DNA from: Sclerotinia nivalis
Taxonomy: Eukaryota; Ascomycota; Leotiomycetes; Helotiales; Sclerotiniaceae
NCBI GenBank assembly: GCA_029531795.1
Contig: JAPEIS010000006.1
Span: forward strand, 620,001 to 684,000
DNA length: 64,000 nucleotides
Direction of reading: 5' to 3'
Both the position numbers and the translations under genes were made by a program. This document shows positions 23,701 to 35,107 of the stretch, in pieces; the stretch's first letter is position 1; the number at the start of each line of letters is the position of its first letter. Under the pieces are notes generated by a model. It was not told the origin of the DNA, did not search any database, and saw only the letters and a list, made by a program, of their open reading frames with translations.

Positions 23701-26303
23701 ATTCGATAGAATTATCTCGAGATTTCCATGTAAAATTCCATACCGATCCCGCATCTTTATTCGATCGCCCTAATGATAAAAATGAGTTTTGATACACATT
23801 CATAGATGATGAAAAGGTATTTCTGTTTGCTTAGACCACGATTTTAACGCACAGGTACATGACAAGCTCCTGTACTTCATCGACAAGCCCTATGCCTGAG
23901 TAGCGCCTTATTAAGAAAACCACTGATCTCTTAAAGTTTCTCGATGCGAGGCGGACATATATTGCGGGTTCATTTGTATGTATGGTAAGCTTGTACCAAT
24001 ACGATCGTGTCCAAGAGACCCGTGGTCATTTTCTAAGTCACTTGATGAGTTTATTTTGACTCTTTTTTTATTTTAATGGAGATTGTTTTTCGGGCATTTC
24101 CTTTTTGTTTGGGTCGGAGTATTCAATTTTTTTTTTTTTTACAAGAACGAGAGGATACCTTAGGTCTAAGAACAGAGGAGTTGGATAAGGCTTCTCAACC
24201 AATGGTCGTAGCTCCCATGAATTCCATTCCTTTGGCCGTCAAATTAAGGACCAGTAGATCGTCGAATCCTTGGGATTGTTGAAAGGGGAAAAGGAGATAA
24301 GGTTGGTTTAGACTTTGGGGTCGGTATTTTAACTTGGGTTTTCGGGACTGACATTGTTCCCGAAAACCGCTCTTATCAAACCTGAGAGATTTTGATCTTC
24401 TGCTGATGCCTCGTTCCCAAGAGAAGAGAATTGGGCACAGTGAAACTTTATGAGGTTGTCTGGTTGATTATAGTTGAAAGTTTAATAAAGTAGGAGTATT
24501 TCCTTGGTACCAGTTGTGCTCACAACCTTGAACCTTCAAGTGCAGAACATGTTCAGTACTGATGAGCGGCTTGCCCCGAGTGAAGGGGATTTTCCGGCAG
24601 CAATTCTGAACTTTGAAGAACCGAATGCCGAAATCTAATTGGTGTGCTGTTCACTGATGTTGCTGCTAACCTAGAATGCAAAAGTAAAGTCTCTGATTTG
24701 GGGTAGGTTGTATGTGTAAAGGAGACAGGGAGTGGTGAAGCTTACATGGTATTTGGTTTAATCGACCATATTTTAAACCTACAGAATATACTTGGACCAG
24801 TTCCCCAGTTTCCCGCATACATTTAACTCGAAGAAGTAGAAGATCTGTTCATAATTCAATACTCTGCCAATACTCCCCACAGCTCACGGGTGGTTCCCAT
24901 TCGATCTTCAGGGAACAAATCGATTTCACATCGCCGCTGGGACTAAACCACACTACTCTACTCCGTACCTTCTAAAAACGATTCTTTAGCCCCTTCATCA
25001 AAATATCCTTTTCATCAACATCGCGACCGAATACGCACTACCGTCTCCCAGCAACTCGCATGCACGAACCCGACGATACCGATTCACTAAGTCTACTCCG
25101 TACAAGTCGTCTGTCTACAAGCCGCCAGTTCCGTATAAGCATAGTCATCGATACAATAATAACAATTAATTCCCTCAAAAGTGGTGACCTATTACACTCC
25201 GAAATCCACAGTCGAAGCACGAAAATAATTACGACTGCATATTCGAATGCTTTGGGCCTTATTTCCAGCTCATTCCCGCACAATCTATAAGACAACTTAA
25301 ACAACTTATAGACAAGGCCCCATTTTCATTTGTATCAGACCACATAATCACCTGTCTACTCTTATCATAATCCAAGAGAAAAAGATACATATCATTGGGT
25401 ACTTATCAATCGTTTCAGAGACATTGACAAAGTTTTTACGCATACCTCGGACAAAGAATTAGAATTTTGAAGATTATTTCCTATTGTTTTCATTTTCCCC
25501 CGCTTTACCTCATCGAACATAAGATCAATCAATTCGTTTTTCGCAACTGGATTTTTTTTCTTCATATCAAAAGCTACCTAAACAAGCACACACCCTTCAA
25601 CACAAATATCCCCGTCGCCGATCTACATTCTGAATACCTTCTTCAGAGTAGCTTAACTCCTTGTTCCATACCCTTGGAGTAGCCTTGAGATCGAAAACTA
25701 ATATTTCGATCGGTCTTTTTGCTAAAAGACTTCGGTCCCTATTGGGAAAAATTAAGAAATCTTGAGACGACTTTCTTCCCCGCCTTGATTTCGACTACTT
25801 GGATAAGGCTCCTCATTGGCATTGGCATTGGCATTTTCATTTAACGAAATCATTTCGTTACACACTCTTATCAATTTGGATATTTTAATGTCAAAGTCCG
25901 AAAACCCGCTTCGAAAGTTGTAAAAACTTCTTCTTTTCCAGTTTTTGATCCACCGAGCCACCTAGTGCGTACAACATTGCGCAGCACTTAACATTTTTAT
26001 ACATATTACTACCGTTGCATCTGCCCGCACTTCAAGCCAAGGATCTGTCACTTTTTCTATTTTGGTGAACGAAGGTACATAACGAGTCCAACCATTCCGA
26101 AACACATTATATCTTGTGTAGGGTCTTCTGAGATATATCACATACTCGATAACTTATCACACTTTCAACGATCAACGATCAACAATCAACAATCAACCAT
26201 ATAAAGGATCATACAAAAGACAACAACACCTCACTGCTACGAAAAATCATCTCTTCGCTCGCACATTACCACACCTCACCATAATACGATACATATATAC
26301 ACA
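17730..26303. other. 8.5 kb gene desert
   Basis: I see no supported gene on either strand. Open frames reach at most ~131 codons (19443-19838) and show no family motif, splice-consistent structure or repeated domain. Notable sequence includes an 11-bp perfect hairpin at 24337-24368, a T14 tract near 24127-24140, and many short open frames in a plausible leader just before the small gene at 26304 (ATCAAC-type repeats 26168-26197, TATAAAGG near 26200). The region may hold noncoding transcripts, long UTRs or heavily decayed genes. Confidence 0.5.
24337..24368. other. Perfect 11-bp hairpin in the gene desert
   Basis: GGTTTTCGGGA, a 10-nt loop, then the exact reverse complement TCCCGAAAACC. It is not followed by a T run, and no coding region touches it. 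It could be part of a structured RNA, a protein-binding palindrome or chance. Confidence 0.5.
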
Positions 26304-26582
26304 ATGTCATCTTTCGCCTTCTCCAGAGTCTCCTCAGATTCTTCATCCTCATCCTCCTCCTCCTCCTCCTCTTCTTCCTCCTCATACTCCATGGAACCAA
26401 GGGTAGAAGTTATGCGCTGTTCACGATGTGCCAAAACTGTCGAAACCATCAGCACAATGCAATATCAGGGCAACGAGTTACGAAGAGTTAGCACAGATGA
26501 TGCAAGTGCCAGTGGAATGGTACGATTTGGTCACAACCTGTATTATTGTGATCGTTGTGCAAAGATGGTTGGTTATAAGTGA
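26304..26582 (+). CDS. Small CxxC/CxxC (zinc-ribbon-like) protein
   Basis: Single exon of 92 aa. Residues 13-27 are an unbroken run of 15 serines, encoded by mixed TCC/TCT/TCA codons. Two CxxC knuckles follow: MRCSRCAKTVE (Cys39, Cys42) and YYCDRCAKMVGYK at the extreme C-terminus (Cys82, Cys85), with GMVRFGHNLYYC between. Two CxxC pairs ~40 residues apart suggest one structural zinc site. A GMVxFGxNLYYCxRCAxMVGYK ending is familiar from short hypothetical proteins of filamentous ascomycetes; the function is unknown. A TATAAAGG box lies about 100 nt upstream of the ATG. It is isolated, with no gene within 8 kb upstream and low-complexity DNA downstream. Confidence 0.75.
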   Translation: MSSFAFSRVSSDSSSSSSSSSSSSSSSYSMEPRVEVMRCSRCAKTVETISTMQYQGNELRRVSTDDASASGMVRFGHNLYYCDRCAKMVGYK

Positions 26583-29529
26583 AGCGAGGATTGATGAAGG
26601 GGATTCGAAGAGAGCATACAGTGCGACAATCACAGCTTAACAACAACAACGCAAGAAAGGATCAGGGAATGGAGGACGGAGAGATGGATACCATGGAGTT
26701 GATTGGAGTTGAAGGAATGCTTCCTGTAAAGAAGGGCATGGGAAGCGGAATGGGATCTGGAGTACGGAGTTACGATTTGATGGCACGATTGGACCTATTA
26801 ACGATACCGATTTGTTACAATACAGTACTACTGTTTGCGATACTATACCATACATGAACATTACTTCTTGGTGAAAGATCAATGTACACACGTGTTACAG
26901 GATACCGCAACGCAGAAGCGTTTATCGCATCACCACCAGTACATTTACCCCACCAAACGACTGCATTACGAAGTACACAGCCAAATTCAATACAACCTCA
27001 CTCTACAATATTATCTCATTCTTCCTATCACCATCAACTCGGTCCATCACGAGTTTAAAATGCCGAAAATATCTTCCACTCAAATTTTTTTTTCCGGAAA
27101 AAGCACGACTATCAAAAAGAATAATATATCCGCATGCACACAGCCTCTTTTCCTTCATCATTACGCCAAGGGAAAAGATTACATGGTTTACAATCTTTTT
27201 ATCCTTGCTTTTTATCCGTCTTTCCCAAATACCCCACAGAGCGTGGAACTTCATGATTGGTTTGGTAATCAATGGGGCTCGAAAAAATTCTCTAGAAGGA
27301 AATGAGCTTGGGTAGCTTGAGTGGTTTTTGAGGAAGAATGCCAGGTGATGTCACTGATGTCACTGATGCATATCATGAGGGTTTTTCTTTTCTTAGTTCA
27401 TTCACCATTTGATCTTGAAGGGTCTTGAGACTATCGAATGTAGGTGGACATTCATAGTTTGAGGAGGATATTTTTAGGTCTTGGGGCAAGGGGCCGAGGA
27501 GATATTTTGATGCTTGGAATGGACGGGAGTTACCATGCATACATGTGCATGAGGGGAACAGACAATGATGGCAGTGTACTTCATGTACCTTTATGAGATA
27601 TGGCATTTTTAGCATTTGGAGCGATTTCTTCGGGGAATACCTCACTTGTTTTATTTACTGTGTAAATATTTATTAGCTGGACTGAAACGGATGTACAAGA
27701 TACGAAGGAAATGTAAATAAACAATTATCATACAATAAAGATCCCTACTTATCGCAATACATTTTCAGTGAACCCTTAAGAAGATTACGCAGTACACTAC
27801 TGTATCTAGGGCTTACGGAAGTACAAGTCTGGTAACGATTTACGATTTACCACAGTAATTTCGGGGTACAGATAGGTAGGTACCCTGATTTTCATGTTTC
27901 AGTACCTAGTGCAATACTGCGTGGGAGGCTTTTTCCCTTGGTACAGTAGCGGTATGTACCGGTATTGGTATGTATGGGTATGGATGGGTGTAATCCATGA
28001 TATCAACAAAATAAATTAATGAGTGGTGAGAATGAGGGAGTGTAATTGTAGGATTTGTTCTGAGATATGTCCTGAGATTGTACCCTAGGATTTGAATTTG
28101 GTATGGGATTAGGTAATTATTTATGGTTTTGGTTTATGAATTGGTTTATGAATTGGTTTATGGATTGGTTTATGGATTGGTTTATGGATTGGTTTGTGAA
28201 TTGGTTTGTGAATTGATTTTTTTGGTTTTAAATGTGAGGTTTTGAGGTTGAGGATGAGAGATTGAGAGATTGAGATTGAGATTGAGAGGAGATAAGGAGT
28301 TAGGTAGATAAGATAAGAGTAGATTGATTGGATGGTGATGATGAAATAATGAGTACGTAGTGAGGAGTACGGATGTGAATCTGATCAATGATTGATTGAT
28401 TAATTACAATTTGATATCTATCCTCATCACAACCATCTCACGTGATTAGAACGATGCGGTGAGCTGTGCTGTCATATCATGTCATGTGGAGTAGAGTAGA
28501 GCAGAGCACCTGGTGTTGGGAATGGGATGTCAGGATGCAGGGATACCAGCCACGGCTTTTCTACTTCTATGTGTTGTGTTGTGTGGTGTGGTGTGGTGTA
28601 GGTAACTTGTATGATTTCGTTGGGCAATGGTGGTCAATGGTGATCAACGTGGGTGCATGGGAGTCTGCGAGTGGAAGGGATGGGGAGAGTGGAGTTGACG
28701 GATGGATGGATGGATGGATTAAAGTTAGAGTTTGGATTTGAGTTTGAATTTGAGTTTTAGTTGGGCTGAGTTGTTGGGTTGGAGATGAGGAGGGGCGTTG
28801 GAGAGGTGAGAGGTGCGAGGTATGGATTGAGATGAGGTGATGTGACAAGGAGCATGGTATGTTGTTTATGGGTGGGAGTAAAGAGGGTTTGCGATGAGAA
28901 TTGTGGTTTATGAAGGGGCGAAGATGTCAGAGTGGTTACTACCTAGTATACAAAGTACGATATGTGTACAATTTGTTGGGTAGGATTTGGAGCGATATGC
29001 ATGAAGAGGTGCAACAAAAACTTGAGATAGCACATATCACGTGTGACTTATTCCACTAGAACTCGAAGAATATACCGGCATGGGTATATTAGTATGGAGG
29101 CGCAGGCGTGGCTGTGGCAAGGAAATCTCTTTCCGCCACGCTGCTTGAAGAGGTTTCCTGCATCGACTTTCATGCCGGTTTTTATGGGGTAGCTATTAGC
29201 GAGTGCTTGTGAGGGGGAGAGATAAGTAAAGTGAGGAGTAAATGCCAGGTGTTGGATCATAGGGGTGGATTCTACGTCGTGGTACTTTTCTATTGGTCGG
29301 AATAGGATTTGATGGGAAGAATGATGGAGATGGAGATGGAGTAAGGCAGGTAGGGTGCGTATGGAGAGGTGCAGAGGTGGAGTACCTTACCTCGGGGCAG
29401 TGGAAAATGAGATGGTTGGGTGAGAGTGCAGATGAGAACGAGGCAACGAATAGCATTGGGCTGCTGGATGAGTGGAAAGATGGGGATTGAAAATTGTGAG
29501 TGGAAAATTGTGTGGTGCGGAGGTATTCT
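26583..29529. other. Spacer with G-rich low-complexity DNA
   Basis: No supported gene. The 156-codon frame at 26835-27305 has no protein-like features and probably covers 3' UTR. From ~28.1 to 29.5 kb the + strand is rich in G and T and nearly lacks C (no C at all in 28261-28320), with a 12-nt tandem array at 28131-28214, TGTGG repeats near 28574-28601 and GGAT repeats near 28698-28719. Confidence 0.5.
28131..28214. repeat. 12-nt tandem array
   Basis: Seven units of GGTTTATGAATT with GGTTTATGGATT and GGTTTGTGAATT variants, 84 nt, G/T-rich strand. Confidence 0.85.
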
Positions 29530-29860
29530 TGTCTTAAGAGAGACTTTATAGTGGATTAGGTTGTTGGTCCTCGAATTGGATTTGGATCCCTGTGATCATA
29601 TTTCCCAGCCATATCAGTCTTGATTCCTGACCAACTTATGCATCGTACGCAAAGGATTCCTAAAGAGATTACTCTTGCGTTCCTAAGAAATCATCCATCC
29701 GGAGTAAGGACTTTGAAGAGTGAGATGTAAAAATTCCATCTGAAATTGACGTTGCATGGGAAGAGATTTGAATAACAGCCACGGGAACATTGATGTAGAA
29801 GCAGAGCTTAAAACTAGTGTAATTAAGCGCGGCAGGTATGGTGAGGAGGGAGCATATATC
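29530..29860 (-). pseudogene. Relic of a DHA2-type MFS transporter
   Basis: On the minus strand one frame reads LNYTSFKLCFYINVPVAVIQI and, about 25 residues on, SKSLLRMDDFLGT. DHA2 drug:H+ antiporters have W-[RK]-W-C-F-Y-I-N-[LV]-P-[IV] at the end of a membrane helix, then a loop ending in a K-x-L-x-x-[ML]-D-x-[LF]-G-T motif at this spacing. Nothing else of the ~14 helices is readable, and stops follow at once, so it is a fragment. Its position beside two other relics supports decay of this block. Confidence 0.5.
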
Positions 29861-30405
29861 TGATGAGCTCAAGGCTGAGTATCAAAATGAAAGATGGAAT
29901 TTGAAACTCCTGTTTAAGATCTGTCTTGCAATTTATGGAGGCAATAACTGTTGGAAAGATCTCATCAAGTAAGCTGGGCTCAAGATGAACCCAACGATAA
30001 TGTGGGAGTATAGAAACGTATATCTTGGTCGTTGTATCTTGTACCACTTATGGTTCAACACATCTAAGACTTTTCCGGCCTCCATTCCGTCAGAAAGCTT
30101 GAGATGGAGATACATCGATTGTCTTCGCATGAGCTCTCATCTCACTACACTACAAGTCACCGTCTCAGCTATTAAAGGTTTCATGACCCTGTTTCAAACC
30201 ATTTCCTCACTCATCATTAAGATGTCGTTGAGCAGCCTGCTGAAAATGTGCGAGTAGCCGCTGCATTCGTAGAATTCGCTTAAATGGCATAGTTCCATTA
30301 TAGAAAGAAAGTAACTGCTATCAATTCTATCCCCATTGCCTTGTCATACCCCGGTGTCCTTAATTATCATCAATGCTATAGGATTCATCCTCATCCTTTG
30401 AATGG

Positions 30406-31845
30406 TCATCGTTCCCATCCTCCCCATTTCTTTCCCATCTTCATCACATCTCCGACACATGCTGAACTCGATTCTAGAATACCCCCAACAATCTCCCACA
30501 GGTCTCTTCTCAAAAGACCACACTCCCATTTTTCATCAATTATCTTCTCAATCATCTGTTTCGGCATCCATGCCTTTTCTTCCCCTTTCCTAACATCAAA
30601 CTTAAACGTCGACCACACAATGATATTTTTTGCTCTCCAATCCTCAAATTTCTTCCTTCGAAACCGTTAGAGAAGATTTTATCACCTAAGCTCGGATCAA
30701 GGAGACGAACATTGGACTCGAATGCAAATAAGATGTGACTGTGAGAAGTAGCATTTGGTGCCCAGAAAAGGAGGACGAGACAGGTTGGTTGGAAATAGCA
30801 TGTTGATAGCAACCTGAGATCGAATGTATATTCGTGAATTTCATCGATAGGGTAGATGAGATTTGGATCGAGACGGAATGCGAAAGAGGAGCAGAGAGTG
30901 TTGAAAGAGTCTTTAATTCCGACACAAAAGACGTGATACGAAGCTTCTTGACCGAATATTTCACATTAACATGATTCGGTTGAAGTGGAATATTTTGTGG
31001 TGGTCGAACATTGGTCGTGAGCAACCCCTTCCTAAGGAGTGGGGTTAGGACTTCCGAAAGCCTTGAGCTGGATAAAGGTGAGCTAGTTGACGAAACAGAA
31101 ATAGTAAGACTGAGGAACGAATAGAGAATGCTGTTACATCCTGAGACTAGACGATGACCGCACGCCTCCAGAATCGCCAATTTAAAAAAAAGTCCATGAA
31201 CCCACTTCTCAAGAGCTTCACGAGAAAGGCGGGCTGGAACCTGTTTCGAGAGGGGCACGGAATTAATCGGCTGCGTCCAGCAGTGGTGTGTGTAGTCGGC
31301 GATTGGCGTGGGCTCGTTTCCCTTGGAATAATGTGCGCGCCGATTAGTTGTTCAAGCATCTTGTCGCTGGTTACGAGTTGATATTCGGGAAGAAAATCAC
31401 CCATGTTGCAGAAAGCGGGGGTGTTTTGCGGGCAGACACTATTCAAAGTGTTGGTAGGGTGACGGTCGATGAGCGGCACAGCGTGGAGAAAGGTTATTAG
31501 ACGACCCCCGGAACAATCGCTAGATCGAAGTATTAACCACTCTGTATCCCTCCTTTTTTCATATTGAAACGGTTGTACTCACGGTATGCCGCTCAAGCTT
31601 TTTCGATTATAAAGTAATGGGAAGCCTTTAGGGCGTGGATACCCAATGCTTCTAGCTCCGCAAATCTGACCATCAGTCAGATCATAATGAAGATCAAAAT
31701 ATTTCCGCTTGGCAACATCAATGTAATAACCACTTACAATTTCCATCTTCAACCTATCACCTAAGGACCTGATCGTGCTCGCCACCTTGAAAAAATGGCC
31801 CAATGTGATGAAACAAAGTGTGCATCCCTTTCTTTACCCGGTAAT
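30406..31845 (-). pseudogene. TPR-DUF4470 family relic, copy B
   Basis: Minus-strand segments in three frames reproduce the C-terminal two thirds of the family in order. They are VASTIRSLGDRLKMEIVSGYY with YFDLHYDLTDGQICGARSIG (31579-31803), then an intact-looking intron (GTGAGT...GATCTAG) into GGRLITFLHAVPL, NTPAFCNMGDFLPEYQLVT (near 31400), REALEKWVHGLFFKLAIL (near 31200), FQPTCLVLLFWAPNAT (near 30790) and WSTFKFDVRKGEEKAWMP (near 30600). Frameshifts separate the segments. The N-terminal TPR and DUF4470 part was not found upstream. It is collinear with copy A at 32.3-35.1 kb, so this is a tandem duplicate that lost its 5' half. Confidence 0.65.
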
Positions 31846-32320
31846 TCCTCCTCCAGCTCGTCTCGCAGTTTCGAAACCAATTAAAATGGATCAAATCGCA
31901 GGAAAAGTTTTGGCACTGGGTTCTAATAGGCATATATTAAAGGCCACAGGATAAAATCTTATCTGGAGTGAAGAGCAGTGGCTTGGTGTCAGGCACTAGT
32001 AAGACATCTAGTGAATAGCACTACCCATTAAGTATTCAAGGCAAAACAGAGATAAAAGAATTCCTTGATGCAAATCTAGCAAATACAAAGTCACGTTTTG
32101 CGTTTCAATGGATGTTTGTTGATATGCAGATTGTCCGGATAGTTCTATTCTAATCTATGTTTAACAGGCTCGAAGCAGCAATATACACTGTATACTCCTG
32201 TTGAAATTAAAGAGAGCCCCCAATTCAAATGACATTTGAGGAATTCTATTCAAACTATACTCCTACAGTCGTCAATCCACAAAATTCCAAACCTATGCAG
32301 TATTTCCCCATCTCTCCCCT

Positions 32321-35107
32321 TCAACCACTGATCCCCTTACCGCAAAAGGTCCAGAATGAACATTCTTCCAAGAATCCACTCATCCAAGCACTTACAATGC
32401 CATTCTCTACATCATATTCTATCGTAGTCCAAACGATTAATCCGTTTTCCCTTAAATACGCAATCTCAGCGTATTTATCTGCTCCATCCTTTTGATCTGC
32501 CCAGCTAGGGTCAAGTAGATGTCTCAGGTTTAATAAGAATAAAATTTCTAGGTCTTTTTCACATTTTTGCAGGACGTCATAATCGTAAAAGACAAGTACA
32601 AGGTGACCAAAGCGGATGGAATGATCTCGTTTGCGGCGGACATTACAAAGGTGAAATTGTAGTTGAAGATATTATTCGCTTTTGGAATGACAGCCAGAGA
32701 GGGCAATGAGAAAGGTAGCAGAGTTTCGAATATTCTCGCAAGGGTAGCCATCTCTTGAACAAATGGCGAAGTGCAAAGGTGCCTTCTAGGATGCTCGCGC
32801 TTCACTTCAGTGACTGGGTTCGGTGAGTGACGCGGTGGACGGGCTGTAGTATGGACTTTGTTTTCTAATATATTAGATAGAGCTTCAGACATCCAATGAG
32901 AGGGATAACCTATGATACGGAGATGAGCTATAAGACGGAATATAATGGTGAGGGTAAGAGGCGACGAAATAAGTTTAGCCTGCGCCGCTATGTTCAATGT
33001 GAATGGTATAGCAAGACGGAAGAACAAAGCATAGAGCCATTTCACGAAGCGCTTTCGAAGAAGTATACCTCTGAAACCCCGGAAGAGAGACCATGAAATT
33101 CCATAACGTGTATAGTCCGCCATGGGCCATGGGTCCTCACCACGCGATAGAACCGTCATAGAGGTAAGTTGCTGGGCCATCTTGGTGCCGGTAATGAGTT
33201 TATATTCAGCAAGGAAGCTTTCAACATCATCGAAGGCGGGTTCATTTCGCAGACAATTTGATTGAACGAAACTGGAGGGTAGCGGTTTCAGTTTGGAATA
33301 ACAGTAATCAAAATTAATGCCAAACCAAAAAAGTGGAGATTTTTCGTGGCTAGAATTATGACTCAATTGTTCAGAAGATTGGGCAATGAATGCCCTTCAA
33401 ATACTACCGCTCTGAAATGAAAGCATTTTAAAAACTTCGAATAAGAAGACAGAATACTTACGGAACATTACTCAAATATAGTCAGTCATACAATACTGGG
33501 AGGCTTTTGCAACGGATTACGTCCGATGCTGTGGCCCCTGAACTGTTCTTGTCGCGGTACAGACCGAATCTCAGTTTCTCCGCAACGTCTACATAATCTT
33601 CGCACATTGCTTCGACCTGGAGGCGCGACCTCTGAGATATTTGATGGAGTTGGCGGCATCTAAGAAAAATGAAGCAATGTAATCATACAAAGAGGTTGGA
33701 TTCTTTACTTTTGTAGGTAAAGTTTTGGATACAGGGGCGAAATTGTCCAGCTCAAGAAAAGGGTCATTGGCAAAATCAAGATCATCTTTGTCCTCTAGGA
33801 AATCATACCAATCAAGATCCATGCGGGTTTTATTGAGGTTCCAGTTATTGCGCACATGCTTTCTGAATGTTGCAGCATTCTTTTCCGGGTTTTCGATATG
33901 AATTTGAAGTAGTGTTAGTATCTCACGGTCGTGGTTTTGAAGAACTCTTTTGGGAGGCATGAGAATAGCTGTAGACTTGTAGAGTTTATTCTCCTTTTTA
34001 AAAGGAGTGGGCACATTTTCATCACCGCGGAATACAGGAGGCAATCGCATCTGGTCCCGGCGTAGTGGGCGAGTTACTTCATCTACTGCGGCGGCAGCGG
34101 TGATAGTAGTCGAAGCCCTGCCTTTCCAGCTTTCCAAGGTTTGGATGTATAAGAGAAAATCCTTCTTATGAAGGTAAATCCAGCTCAAAGGTTGCATATC
34201 GGGCTGCAGCGCGGAGAGGGCACAATCGATGGTGCGATACAAGTGATTAGAGTCGACGCGGGGCATAATGATGGCGATGAAGACAAAAAACAAAGTAGTC
34301 AAGACCTCTTCAGCTTCTATAGATGCCGTTTCAAGGCCAGACAATTCTTCCAGTAACATAAAATGATCAGGTCTCTTGTAAGGGTGTTTCTGCTGACATC
34401 AATCATGGTGAGATGACATCGCTTTTGCTTCAAGTGGTGCTTCTTTTCGAGCTCAGCAATTCCAGCGATGGTTCGGAGTAAATTACGTGCGTCACCAATA
34501 CCTCCAAATAGAAAGGAGACACCATTAGACACAGGCCCATATTTACCAATGGTGAGATCGAACAATGAGGTGGGTTTATCGTTGCCGACTGTGCAATATT
34601 CCCCCGTAGTGGCGCTGTGGAAATAACTGGTCAGATAACTCAAAGAATGTAGGATGAACCTTACAATGTTGGCCGATAGCGAGGCAATGTTTCAAGAATC
34701 TGTAATCTGGTTTGCTGCTGCTTCAACTCAGATGATTCGTATGAATTTAACTCCGCTCTCTTTATCCGCTGTTGGAACTTCTCTACGAAAGCTGCATCCC
34801 CATTACCGTTAATTTTTTGCAAAAGTTCTAAAGCTTTTCTGGCCTCGATGATGCATTGAGCATAATTCCCGACCTCGAAACACGCCGCCGATAAATTGCC
34901 AAGTGATGCATAACTGTCCGGTCTAAGGTTGGCAGATTCTTGATATTTTCTCTTAGTTGTAACGTGAAGAGGCAAACACCATACCCCAGTAAGCAAATGA
35001 GATAATGATATCATACCTGGGAGAAACTTGCCCGATTTATAGAAATCATTTCCCTCACGCCTCAAGACATCCGCCTACTCTCCATCGGATGTTGGGACAG
35101 ATGACAT
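32321..35107 (-). pseudogene. TPR-DUF4470 family relic, copy A (nearly full length)
   Basis: Starting at ATG 35107 the product should have a TPR-like region (ASLGNLSAACFEVGNYAQCI), the DUF4470 core (VSFLFGGIGDARNLLRTIA...RCHLTMIDVSRNTLTRDLI) and a long C-terminal region (WLYALFFRLAIPF, IGYPSHWMSEALSNI, HLVLVFYDYDVL). Splice sites at 34.99 kb and 34.66 kb still join in frame. Lesions: TAG at codon 11 (35075-35077); a one-base loss in an A/T run at 34360-34363; a frame change near 33635; TGA at 33482-33484; another break just after the 33461 donor; and a frame change near 32610. The frame finally ends at 32321. DUF4470 (Pfam) is named for an N-terminal domain shared with DNAAF3 and with fungal TPR/MYND proteins; its role in fungi is unknown. 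So many independent lesions argue for decay, not sequencing error. Confidence 0.7.

Noticed and set aside
24559..24566. CTGATGAG, as in the hammerhead ribozyme core
   Set aside because: No pairing stem II followed by GAAA and no suitable stems I/III around a cleavage site were found.
26835..27305. 156-codon + strand frame
   Set aside because: Composition is His/Tyr/Gln-rich without motif; it follows the small CxxC gene and is best seen as 3' UTR/spacer.
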